18,288 bases of DNA, taken from NCBI GenBank assembly GCA_031273075.1, contig JAISSM010000050.1:1-18288 (forward strand), read 5' to 3'. Made by a program: the position numbers and the translations under genes. Under the pieces are notes generated by a model. The model had not been told where the DNA came from. It ran no database searches and was given only the letters and a program-made list of their open reading frames with translations. Source of the stretch: Rickettsiales bacterium (GTDB taxonomy: Bacteria > Pseudomonadota > Alphaproteobacteria > Rs-D84). Numbering within the stretch: the stretch's first letter is position 1; every line of letters starts with the position of its first letter. Below, piece after piece: positions 1 to 5,498 of the stretch.

Positions 1-276
1 AAAGCAAACGCCTTCGCGGAAAAAATATACGCCGATCTTTCGGCGGCCGGAATCGAAGCGGTTTTGGACGCGCGCGACGCGCGCGCGGGCGAAAAGTTCG
101 CGGACGCGGATCTTATCGCCGCGCCGATCCGGCTTATCGTTTCCGAAAAAAATTCGGCGGCCGGCGCAATCGAAGTCAAATATCGGCTTAGGCGCGACAC
201 GACGAAGCTTCCGGCAAGTATTTCCGCGGAAAATTATATGAAAGAACTTTTGGAAATATTGAATAAGTTAAAGTAA
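1..276 (+). CDS. proS: Prolyl-tRNA synthetase, C-terminal part (truncated by window edge)
   Basis: The open frame enters at base 1 and ends at TAA 274-276, giving the last 91 residues. The sequence fits the anticodon-binding domain of class II synthetases: an alpha-beta unit ending in AGIEAVLDARDARAGEKFADADLIAAPIR in three pieces (AGIEAVLDARDA, RAGEKFADADLI, AAPIRLIV), followed by IEVKYRLRRDTT. This matches the ProS pattern of LLDDRDERPGxKFxDADLIGxP followed by VEVKRR. ProS charges tRNA-Pro in the cytoplasm. The catalytic domain lies outside the window, so the short alphaproteobacterial versus long editing form cannot be decided. In alphaproteobacteria proS is often followed by a lipoprotein-exporter permease gene; here a MacB-type permease gene begins 17 bases after the stop with its own promoter. 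Confidence 0.82.
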   Translation, partial: KANAFAEKIYADLSAAGIEAVLDARDARAGEKFADADLIAAPIRLIVSEKNSAAGAIEVKYRLRRDTTKLPASISAENYMKELLEILNKLK

Positions 277-287
277 AATGGTATAAT
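259..287 (+). promoter_or_regulatory. Promoter for the MacB-type permease gene
   Basis: TTGAAT (259-264), a 17-bp spacer and a perfect TATAAT (282-287) lie across the proS stop codon. The -10 box ends only 6 bases before the ATG at 294, so transcription should start at or next to the start codon. There is no Shine-Dalgarno sequence, which points to a leaderless mRNA. Confidence 0.75.
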
Positions 288-293
288 CTCCGC

Positions 294-1514
294 ATGACCT
301 TCGACGACATATTGAAAGAATCCTGGCTGTCCATCAGCGGCAACAAAGTGCGCTCGTTTTTGACCGTGCTAGGCATCATCATCGGCGTCATGGCCGTCGT
401 CATCATGGTCGCCGTCGGCGAGACCGTACAGAAACAAATCGACGATCAATTCTCTTCACTCGGCACCAACACCATCATGGTTCGCGCCGGCGCCGCGCAA
501 GCCGGCGGCGTTCGCACCCAGGGCGGGCGCAACACCCTTACCATCGACGACGCGGCCGCGATCGGGCGGCTCCCGGACGTCATGGCGGCGACGCCGGTTC
601 AGAACTCCGGCGCCCAGGTCGTTTACGGCAACCGGAACTGGAGCACCCAGATGATCGGCGCCTATCCCGAATACACCGTCGTTCAAAATATCGAAATCGT
701 GAAGGGAAGTTTCTTTTCCATGTCGGACATTCGTAACGCGACCACAGTCGTCGTGATCGGGCCCGACATTTCCGCGCAACTCGGTCTTCCGGACGATCCC
801 GTCGGGCAGATCATCCGCGTTCGGAACACTCCGTTCGTCGTCATGGGCGTGACCAAGGCGCGCGGCGACTCCGCCATGGGAAGCCAGGACGACATGATCA
901 TAATTCCCGTCACCACTTTGAAAAAACGAATTCAAGGCGGGCAGTTTCCGAACTCCGTCCCCATGGTTTCCCTTAAAGTGTATCCCGACGCGGAGAACAG
1001 TCTTGTCACGGAACAAATAACGCAATTGCTTCGCCAGCGGCACAAACTTAAAGACGGCGCCGAGGACGATTTTCAGATAATGGACATGAAGCAGATGATG
1101 GAGACCATGAACACCATCGCCGGATTTATGAAGATGCTTTTGATCGCGATCGCAAGCGTGTCGTTGTTGGTCGGGTCCATCGGAATCATGAACATGATGC
1201 TGGTCTCCGTCGCGGAGCGCACGCGCGAGATCGGCATACGCAAGGCCATCGGCGCGAAAGAACGACACATCGTCACGCAATTTTTATCGGAATCCGTTCT
1301 CATATCTTTCATCGGATCAATGATCGGCCTTATCGTCGGCGTCGCGCTGGCCCAAATCATCGGCCGGTTCGTGCTCGAATTCAACGTCCCTCTGTCGATA
1401 TGGGCGCCGATCATGTCCGTCGTCGTCGCGCTTGTCGTCGGGATCGCAAGCGGCGTCATGCCCGCGTTCAAGGCCGCGCGAATGAATCCCTTGGACGCGC
1501 TTCGGCATGAATAA
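294..1514 (+). CDS. MacB-type ABC transporter permease (MacB periplasmic core + FtsX domain)
   Basis: This 406-residue protein is an integral inner-membrane subunit without an ATPase domain. An N-terminal membrane segment (about residues 20-42, FLTVLGIIIGVMAVVIMVAV) follows the typical SISGNKVRS entry. A large periplasmic MacB core covers about 45-270. Three membrane segments sit in the C-terminal FtsX domain (about 278-305, 325-350, 365-390), including VAERTREIGIRKAIGA, the coupling motif of MacB/FtsX permeases, and it ends PAFKAARMNPLDALRHE. The family uses ATP hydrolysis by a partner to drive mechanotransmission, exporting peptides, macrolides or lipoproteins across the envelope. No MacB/LolD ATPase gene is adjacent, so the partner must be elsewhere and the substrate is unknown. 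The start at 294 is set by the promoter and by fit to the family N-terminus. A 274-residue antisense frame inside it is a shadow. Confidence 0.88.
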   Translation: MTFDDILKESWLSISGNKVRSFLTVLGIIIGVMAVVIMVAVGETVQKQIDDQFSSLGTNTIMVRAGAAQAGGVRTQGGRNTLTIDDAAAIGRLPDVMAATPVQNSGAQVVYGNRNWSTQMIGAYPEYTVVQNIEIVKGSFFSMSDIRNATTVVVIGPDISAQLGLPDDPVGQIIRVRNTPFVVMGVTKARGDSAMGSQDDMIIIPVTTLKKRIQGGQFPNSVPMVSLKVYPDAENSLVTEQITQLLRQRHKLKDGAEDDFQIMDMKQMMETMNTIAGFMKMLLIAIASVSLLVGSIGIMNMMLVSVAERTREIGIRKAIGAKERHIVTQFLSESVLISFIGSMIGLIVGVALAQIIGRFVLEFNVPLSIWAPIMSVVVALVVGIASGVMPAFKAARMNPLDALRHE

Positions 1515-1538
1515 CGCGGCGGGGCCGCGTTATTTAAT
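1511..1538 (+). terminator. Rho-independent terminator of the permease gene
   Basis: A perfect 10-bp stem (ATAACGCGGC, loop GGG, GCCGCGTTAT; 1511-1533) overlaps the stop codon and is followed by the AT-rich TTAATTA. The trailing T-run is short, so it may be only moderately strong. Confidence 0.65.
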
Positions 1539-1539
1539 T

Positions 1540-1564
1540 AGCAGATAGCAAGCAGCAGGTAGCA
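1540..1564 (+). repeat. Heptamer array, AGCAGGT family
   Basis: Three 7-bp units, AGCAGAT, AGCAAGC and AGCAGGT, plus the start of a fourth lie between the permease terminator and the end of the convergent prepilin gene. The same family recurs at 3286-3304 after dapL. A perfect array of this unit reads TAG in all three frames on the + strand. Confidence 0.8.
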
Positions 1565-1566
1565 AT

Positions 1567-2019
1567 TTATTTCGATATAAATTCGATTTTGTTCAATGCT
1601 GATTCGGCGCACGCGGACGCCGGTTTGTCGATCGATCCATTGACGGCCGCCGCAATAGCCCAATCGAATTTCTTCGTCGCAAAATACGCGCAATCGGCAA
1701 AGTTCAAGCCGTCGAATATTATCGAAAAAGTTCTTCCGTCGTCGTTCGATCGGATTCTAAAATCATACGCGCCCAGTTTCTCCGTTTTGATCGCCCCCGC
1801 CTTTATCAAAAAATTTTTCGATACGTTCGCGTAATTTTTGCGCCCCGAATAGAGTATCTTCACATTTTCGGCAAGGTCCGAAAGTTCCTGCTCCGCAACG
1901 AATCTCTGCTGTTTCGTTCTTGCCGACTGAAACATTTGCAGTCCCGCCGCCGTAATCAATCCGGCGATCAAAAGCACCCCAAGCATTTCTATCAAACTTC
2001 TTCCCGATTCATGATTCAT
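1567..2019 (-). CDS. Type IV prepilin-like protein (pseudopilin family)
   Basis: The 150-residue protein begins MNHESGRSLIEMLGVLLIAG, a class III signal: a short polar leader ending in Gly6, Glu at position +5 of the mature part (E11), then a hydrophobic helix to about residue 28. Such proteins are cut by prepilin peptidase and assembled into pili or type II secretion pseudopili. The rest is a mixed globular region with Cys at about 110 and 137 that could form a disulfide. The residue after the cleavage site is Arg instead of the usual Phe/Met. From memory, GRS-x-x-E-M-L-G-V leaders are frequent in uncultured gut alphaproteobacteria. It stands alone without pilus assembly genes and is convergent with the permease gene. 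The start ATG at 2019 lies 6 bases after a -10 box. Exact role unknown. Confidence 0.75.
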   Translation of the reverse strand: MNHESGRSLIEMLGVLLIAGLITAAGLQMFQSARTKQQRFVAEQELSDLAENVKILYSGRKNYANVSKNFLIKAGAIKTEKLGAYDFRIRSNDDGRTFSIIFDGLNFADCAYFATKKFDWAIAAAVNGSIDKPASACAESALNKIEFISK

Positions 2020-2025
2020 ACTCCG

Positions 2026-2054
2026 ATTTTATCATATTGAAAATCCATTTGCAA
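2026..2054 (-). promoter_or_regulatory. Promoter for the prepilin-like gene
   Basis: On the minus strand TTGCAA (2054-2049), a 17-bp spacer and TAAAAT (2031-2026) precede the ATG at 2019 by 6 bases. The only purine-rich stretch, GGAG, ends one base before the ATG, too close for a normal ribosome site, so a leaderless transcript is likely. It overlaps the divergent dapL promoter almost completely. Confidence 0.6.
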
Positions 2055-2065
2055 ACTGGTAGGAT
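2037..2065 (+). promoter_or_regulatory. Promoter and ribosome site for dapL
   Basis: TTGAAA (2037-2042), 17 bp and TAGGAT (2060-2065) are followed by a clear Shine-Dalgarno AAAGGAG (2072-2078), 6 bases before the ATG at 2085. This decides the dapL start against the in-frame ATG at 2037, which would lie on the promoter. Confidence 0.6.
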
Positions 2066-2084
2066 CGTCGAAAAGGAGTTTCTT

Positions 2085-3287
2085 ATGCCGGTGAAACTTA
2101 ACAGAAATTACGATCCGTCCGTTTTGGTTCCGGGCTATCTCTTCCCGACCATATCCAAAAAAGTTTCGGAATGGGGCGAAAAAAATCCCGATAAGAAAAA
2201 AGACCTGATCCGCATGGGCATCGGCGACGCGCAATACATTCCCAAGGTTTGCGTAGAGGCCGGACAAAAGGCGCTCGGCGAACAACTTGAAAGCGGCGGG
2301 TTCAAAGGATACGGCCCGGAGCAGGGTTATGAATGGCTTCGCATTGCCATCGCGAGATATTATTCCGAACGCGGCGTCGCAATCGACGCGGACGAGGTTT
2401 TCGTAAGCAACGGCGCAAAGGAAGACTGTGGTAATTTCGGCGATATTCTCGGCGCGGACAATGTAGTCGCGATCCAAAATCCAGTTTATCCCGTCTATAA
2501 CGACACCAACATAATGGCCGGACGCAAGATCGTAAAAATGCCGTGCGTCGCAGAAAACGGATTTTTCCCCGAGATGCCGAAAGAACGCGTCGACATCGTT
2601 TATTTGTGTTTCCCAAACAATCCGACCGGAGTCGTCGCGACGAAAGCCCAACTTAAAAAGGTCGTCGATTGGGCGAATGAAAATAAAGTTTTGATCCTGT
2701 TCGACGCGGCCTATGAATCGTTCATTCAATCATCCGACATTCCGCACAGCATTTATGAAATCGAGGGCGCGAAAAGCTGCGCCGTCGAATTCTGCAGTCT
2801 GTCCAAGACGGCCGGCTTTACCGGGACGCGCTGCGCGTGGACAATCGTTCCGAAAGATATAAGCGTTGCGGAGGACGTTGGCGGATTGACATTAAATAAA
2901 ATGTGGCTTCGCCGGCAGACCACCAAGTTCAACAGCGTTCCGTACTTTGTTCAGCGCATGGCCGAGGCGTATTTCACCAAAGAAGGTCGCGAGGAGGGCG
3001 CGCGTATTCGGGCGATTTATCAGAGTAACGCGAAGATCATCCGCGCCGCCCTTGTCGACGCAGGGTATGTCGTTCACGGCGGCGTGGATTCGCCCTATGT
3101 GTGGGCCGAGGTTCCGAACGGGATGCCGTCGTGGGATTATTTCGATTTGGCGCTTAACGCCGCCAACGTGGTCGTCACGCCCGGCGCGGGATTCGGCGAA
3201 TGCGGGGAAGGATTCGTTCGGTTCTCGGCCTTCAACTATGAGGGCGTGGCGGAAGTCGCGATGAAGAGGATACTTTCAATTAATTAG
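2085..3287 (+). CDS. dapL: LL-diaminopimelate aminotransferase
   Basis: This 400-residue, fold type I PLP enzyme converts tetrahydrodipicolinate plus glutamate directly to LL-diaminopimelate, the shortest route to lysine and peptidoglycan cross-link precursors. Family marks are LVPGYLFPTISKKVSEW near the N-terminus, MGIGDA, KGYGPEQGYEWLR, CFPNNPTGV (PLP-phosphate region), DAAYESFI, and SLSKTAGFTGTR with the PLP-binding lysine at about residue 241. The C-terminal GAGFGECGEGFVRFSAF is the substrate-carboxylate arginine region. Length is close to the usual 400-410. DapL is patchily distributed, being common in chlamydiae, cyanobacteria, spirochaetes and some anaerobes, and is less expected in alphaproteobacteria, where the succinylase route dominates. 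A related aminotransferase of the same subgroup is possible but less likely. Confidence 0.87.
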   Translation: MPVKLNRNYDPSVLVPGYLFPTISKKVSEWGEKNPDKKKDLIRMGIGDAQYIPKVCVEAGQKALGEQLESGGFKGYGPEQGYEWLRIAIARYYSERGVAIDADEVFVSNGAKEDCGNFGDILGADNVVAIQNPVYPVYNDTNIMAGRKIVKMPCVAENGFFPEMPKERVDIVYLCFPNNPTGVVATKAQLKKVVDWANENKVLILFDAAYESFIQSSDIPHSIYEIEGAKSCAVEFCSLSKTAGFTGTRCAWTIVPKDISVAEDVGGLTLNKMWLRRQTTKFNSVPYFVQRMAEAYFTKEGREEGARIRAIYQSNAKIIRAALVDAGYVVHGGVDSPYVWAEVPNGMPSWDYFDLALNAANVVVTPGAGFGECGEGFVRFSAFNYEGVAEVAMKRILSIN

Positions 3288-3336
3288 CAGGTAGCAGGTA
3301 GCAAATCGGGATTCGCGATTCGGGATTCGGGATTCG
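3286..3336 (+). repeat. Two heptamer arrays directly after dapL (AGCAGGT and CGGGATT families)
   Basis: The first array (3286-3304; AGCAGGT twice plus AGCA) starts inside the dapL stop codon TAG (3285-3287). It is followed at 3307-3336 by CGGGATT, CGCGATT, CGGGATT, CGGGATT, CG. The second family also sits inside tsaD at 3664-3719. Confidence 0.9.
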
Positions 3337-3338
3337 CC

Positions 3339-3388
3339 TTTCCTGTTTGCTTTGCAAACAGGAAAGGCGGGTTTTATAAAAACCCGCC
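3339..3388 (+). repeat. Double-hairpin repeat, copy 1
   Basis: A perfect 12-bp stem (TTTCCTGTTTGC, loop TTT; 3339-3365) is followed directly by a perfect 10-bp stem (GGCGGGTTTT, loop ATA; 3366-3388) and CCCCACCT. Near-identical copies are at 8920-8969 and 11074-11123, with a rearranged partial copy at 16081-16107. All lie in the same orientation. It could also end transcription between the convergent dapL and tsaD. Confidence 0.88.
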
Positions 3389-3397
3389 CCACCTAAA

Positions 3398-3428
3398 CCT
3401 GGATCCCGCGATCAAGCCGCGGGATGAC
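3398..3428 (+). repeat. CCTGG..ATGAC hairpin repeat, copy 1
   Basis: ATCCCGCG and CGCGGGAT form the arms around a TCAAG-containing loop, flanked by CCTGG on the left and GATGAC on the right. Other copies are at 4838-4868, 5371-5401, 7793-7836 and 8981-9011. It lies just past the tsaD stop. Confidence 0.85.
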
Positions 3429-3435
3429 AAAGTGT

Positions 3436-4530
3436 TTAAGCTCCCCCTCCTTGCAGGGGCCAGCGGGGGCGCGGCGCAAACGGCTCTTTCGTAATGTTCC
3501 CCTTTATGAAATTCTCTATCCCCGCCCATGCGATCATCGCGCCGTTATCGGTACAGAGTTTCAGCGGCGGCGCCGCAAATTTCATATTCAAATCTTCAGC
3601 CAATTTTTCGAGCGCGGTGCGTATCGCCTTATTCGCCGCCACCCCGCCCGCCACGACCAGGGTCGGGATTCGGGATTCGGGATTCGGGATTCGGGATTCG
3701 GGATTCGGGATTCGGGATTCGTTTATCGCGTTTGTCAGGCGGTTTATCATAACGTCGATTATAGATTGCTGAAACGATGCGCAGAAATCCGGAACAGACC
3801 ACCCCGCCCCTTCGGGGCACCCCTCCGAAGGAGGGGAACTTTTGCCGTGCCGTTCGAGAAACGTTCGGGCGGCGGTTTTTATGCCGCTGAACGAAAAATC
3901 GGAATTCTTTTTGTCGCACAGCGGGCGTGGAAAATCAAACGCTTTCGGGTCGCCCCCGATCGCGGTTTTCTCCACTATCGGGCCGCCGGGATATCCCAGC
4001 CCCAGCATTTTCGCAACTTTGTCGAAAGCCTCTCCGGCGCTGTCGTCCAAAGTTTCGCCGATAAGGTCGTAATCCCCCACGCCCTTCGCCACCAGTATCT
4101 GGGTATGCCCGCCGGACGCCAGCAAAAGCATATATGGAAATTCAAGTTCGTCGCAAAGCCGCGGAACCAGCGCGTGCCCCTCCAAATGGTTCACGGCAAC
4201 CAAGGGTTTGTCCAGCGCCTGCGCAAGGCCCGTCGCAAATTCCCATCCGACTATCACGCCGCCGATCAGCCCCGGGCCCGCCGTCGCCGCGATGACATCC
4301 AAATCGTTCAAGGTCATTTTCGCGTCGTTCAACGTTTTTTCGACGACCCCGTCGATCGCGAGGATATGCGCGCGCGCCGCCAACTCCGGAACCACGCCCC
4401 CCCATTTTTGATGTTCGGGAATTTGCGAGTATATCGTGTGCGCGATTATGTTCTTCTCAGAGTCGACGATCGCCGCCGCCGTTTCGTCGCATGATGATTC
4501 TATGCCAAGGCAGGTGATTTTAGTTCGCAT
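3436..4530 (-). CDS. tsaD: tRNA N6-threonylcarbamoyladenosine transferase TsaD, with repeat-encoded inserts
   Basis: TsaD moves the threonylcarbamoyl group made by TsaC onto A37 of ANN-decoding tRNAs. The 364-residue protein has GIESSCDETAAAIV at the N-terminus, the metal-binding NHLEGHALVPRL, LLASGGHTQILV, FSFSGIKTA, LVVAGGVAANKAIR and CTDNGAMIAWAG. Three parts come from repeats. About 15 residues (SSPPSEGCPEGAGWS) before VPDFCASFQQS are encoded by the hairpin repeat at 3797-3840. About 19 residues with an NPESRIP period just before LVVAGG are encoded by the 7-bp array at 3664-3719. A GC-rich repeat-like stretch supplies QGGGA after the conserved RPRWPL end. All catalytic motifs remain and the frame is kept, so the gene looks functional. 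Its ATG overlaps the end of the lipoprotein gene by 11 bases, so it is probably translationally coupled as the last gene of the operon. A 356-residue antisense frame is a shadow. Confidence 0.93.
   Translation of the reverse strand: MRTKITCLGIESSCDETAAAIVDSEKNIIAHTIYSQIPEHQKWGGVVPELAARAHILAIDGVVEKTLNDAKMTLNDLDVIAATAGPGLIGGVIVGWEFATGLAQALDKPLVAVNHLEGHALVPRLCDELEFPYMLLLASGGHTQILVAKGVGDYDLIGETLDDSAGEAFDKVAKMLGLGYPGGPIVEKTAIGGDPKAFDFPRPLCDKKNSDFSFSGIKTAARTFLERHGKSSPPSEGCPEGAGWSVPDFCASFQQSIIDVMINRLTNAINESRIPNPESRIPNPESRIPTLVVAGGVAANKAIRTALEKLAEDLNMKFAAPPLKLCTDNGAMIAWAGIENFIKGNITKEPFAPRPRWPLQGGGA
3664..3719 (+). repeat. Heptamer array (CGGGATT)8 inside tsaD
   Basis: There are eight perfect tandem CGGGATT units. 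Three units make 21 bp, so tsaD (read on the other strand) shows a 7-residue period NPESRIP. Each junction contains GATTC, a GANTC site for the CcrM encoded at 13043. Copy number is likely to vary between strains; gain or loss of a single unit would shift the tsaD frame, and only steps of three are neutral. Confidence 0.97.
3797..3840 (+). repeat. GACCACCCC double-hairpin repeat inside tsaD
   Basis: Two small hairpins (GCCCC TTC GGGGC, then CCCCTCC GAAG GAGGGG) are flanked by GACCACCCC and AACT. Related copies are at 9053-9115, 12841-12883 and 14280-14323, all in the same orientation. Here it is in frame within tsaD and encodes about 15 residues. Confidence 0.88.
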
Positions 4531-4834
4531 TTTTTTTGGCGGCCGCGGCGTTCCTTTCCTTAAGCTCCAACCCCATAAGGCAGCTTTGCCCCGCGTCCAT
4601 CGCGCGGACCTTTTCCGTGTTCGGCAATTCCGACATTTTCGTAATGCATTTTTTTATGAACTTCGGATCCTTCGGAAAGTAGGCTTCGACAAAACGGTCC
4701 CTTGACGAATCCGCCGATTTTTTCCAATCGCCCAATGTCTGCTCCGCCGGTTTGCCGCAGGAGACAAGAAGAATGAAGAATGAAGAATGAAGAATGAAGA
4801 AAGAAATAAGGCCGCGCCGCGAAGCGGCGCACAT
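4520..4834 (-). CDS. Small lipoprotein of unknown function with repeat-derived signal peptide
   Basis: Taking the ATG at 4834 gives 104 residues. The N-terminus MCAASRRGLIS has two arginines, then FFILHSSFFIL forms the hydrophobic core, and L-V-S-C (residues 23-26) is a good lipobox, so the mature protein would start at Cys26 and be lipid-anchored. The rest is hydrophilic (GKPAEQTLGDWKKSAD, then KKCITKMSEL with two further cysteines) and ends in a lysine/alanine-rich tail. I do not recognise the family. Residues 1-22 are encoded by repeats: the CAT of CGCACATAAACCTGG gives the start codon and the (GAAGAAT)n array at 4768-4802 gives the core; native sequence seems to begin at the lipobox. The frame stays open upstream through more repeats, but a longer N-terminus would bury the signal. 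SD support for 4834 is weak (CCAGGTTT before ATG). It overlaps tsaD by 11 bases. Confidence 0.68.
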   Translation of the reverse strand: MCAASRRGLISFFILHSSFFILLVSCGKPAEQTLGDWKKSADSSRDRFVEAYFPKDPKFIKKCITKMSELPNTEKVRAMDAGQSCLMGLELKERNAAAAKKNAN

Positions 4835-4970
4835 AAACCTGGATACCGCGGTCAAGCCGCGGTATGACAATAGTGTATGTGGGCCGCGGTATGACAAAAA
4901 AGAATGGATTGCCGCGCCCGCTTCGCAGGCCCGCAATGACGATATTGTTAATTGTTCATTGTTCATTTTT
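4768..4970 (+). repeat. Composite repeat island between the DUF2155 and lipoprotein genes
   Basis: In order: (GAAGAAT)4 plus a variant unit (4768-4802), a GC hairpin (GCCGC GAA GCGGC, 4816-4828), CATAAACCTGG, the hairpin ATACCGCGG/CCGCGGTAT (4838-4868), a half copy ending GGTATGAC (4883-4895), a GGATTGC..GCAATGAC hairpin (4906-4940), and an inverted-orientation heptamer run (about 4946-4968; GAACAAT and TTAACAA on the minus strand). Its left part is translated as the lipoprotein signal peptide. Its order matches the island at 5287-5495 closely. Confidence 0.88.
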
Positions 4971-5367
4971 ATTCGCACCTTACAAGCCATAAGTCGTTGT
5001 CGGGGTCCTGGAGCGGGTTGTATCCCGGCTCTGACTTTATCATCCAGCCCGAAAATATTTCGCGCCCGCCTTTCGCCAAAACCGCGAACATATAAAAATT
5101 CTCCGGCAGAAATTCGTCCGTCCCCAGGCATTTCTCAACCGTGATTTCAAGTTTGTCGAAACGCACGGTTTTGCCGACCGGGATCTTAAGCGTCTGCGTT
5201 TTCCCGGCCGCCTTATTCATGGCCTGGACTATCGCCGTTTCCATCACGATGTATTCGGATTCCGGAACCTCGGCATGCGACGAGGCAATGAAGAATGAAA
5301 TAAGAATTAAGAATGAAGAATGAAGAATGAAGAGAGAAATAAAGCCGCGCCGCAAAGCGGCGCACAT
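4969..5367 (-). CDS. DUF2155-family exported protein with repeat-derived signal peptide
   Basis: From the ATG at 5367 the protein has 132 residues. The mature part (EVPESEYIVMETAIVQ, TLKIPVGKTVRFDKLEITVEKC, EIFSGWMIKSEPGYNPLQDP, DNDLWLVRCE) matches DUF2155, a small alphaproteobacterial periplasmic family of unknown function with two conserved cysteines (here about 80 and 131). The signal peptide is MCAALRRGFIS, then a long hydrophobic core (LFILHSSFLILISFFI), then ASSHA before EVPESEY, a good signal peptidase I site. Everything up to about residue 27 is encoded by the repeat island; only ASSHA seems native. The frame is open further upstream through repeats into rplS, so alternative starts exist, but this one gives a textbook signal. 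It lies between rplS and the lipoprotein gene in the same operon. Confidence 0.78.
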   Translation of the reverse strand: MCAALRRGFISLFILHSSFLILISFFIASSHAEVPESEYIVMETAIVQAMNKAAGKTQTLKIPVGKTVRFDKLEITVEKCLGTDEFLPENFYMFAVLAKGGREIFSGWMIKSEPGYNPLQDPDNDLWLVRCE

Positions 5368-5495
5368 AAACCTGGATACCGCGGTCAAGCCGCGGTATGA
5401 CAAAATAGACCCTATTCCCGCCTTCGCGGGAATGACAAAGGGGAGGGCAGGAATGACAGAAAAACTTTCTTCATTCTTCATTCTTAATTCTTCAT
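5287..5495 (+). repeat. MITE-like composite repeat island with 26-bp inverted ends between rplS and the DUF2155 gene
   Basis: A perfect 26-bp inverted repeat (5302-5327 and 5467-5492; arms AAGAATTAAG..GAATGAAGAA) is made of GAAGAAT-type heptamers. It encloses a GC hairpin, CATAAACCTGG, the ATACCGCGG hairpin (5371-5401), the TTCCCGC/GCGGGAA hairpin with ATGAC (5415-5436) and a half copy ending GGAATGAC. No transposase and no clear target-site duplication were seen. The left half is translated as the DUF2155 signal peptide and the right arm starts 4 bases after the rplS stop. Confidence 0.88.
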
Positions 5496-5498
5496 TAT

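Noticed and set aside
456..1280. 274-residue minus-strand frame in the permease gene
   Set aside because: His/Asp/Gly-rich shadow of the clearly conserved MacB-type permease.
2016..2729. 237-residue minus-strand frame opposite dapL
   Set aside because: Shadow frame; the plus strand carries intact DapL motifs over the same bases.
3664..3719. CRISPR-like array
   Set aside because: The units are 7 bp, contiguous and without spacers, and no cas genes are present.
3424..4494. 356-residue plus-strand frame opposite tsaD
   Set aside because: It is an antisense shadow in GC-rich coding DNA, rich in Arg and Phe, with no family motifs or ribosome site, while the minus strand encodes a complete TsaD.
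4835..5131. N-terminal extension of the lipoprotein gene to an upstream start
   Set aside because: The extension is translated hairpin repeats and then antisense DUF2155 sequence, and would put about 45 or more residues before a lipoprotein signal, which is not functional.
5287..5495. Insertion sequence remnant
   Set aside because: No transposase fragment in any frame and no visible target duplication; treated as a composite non-coding repeat instead.
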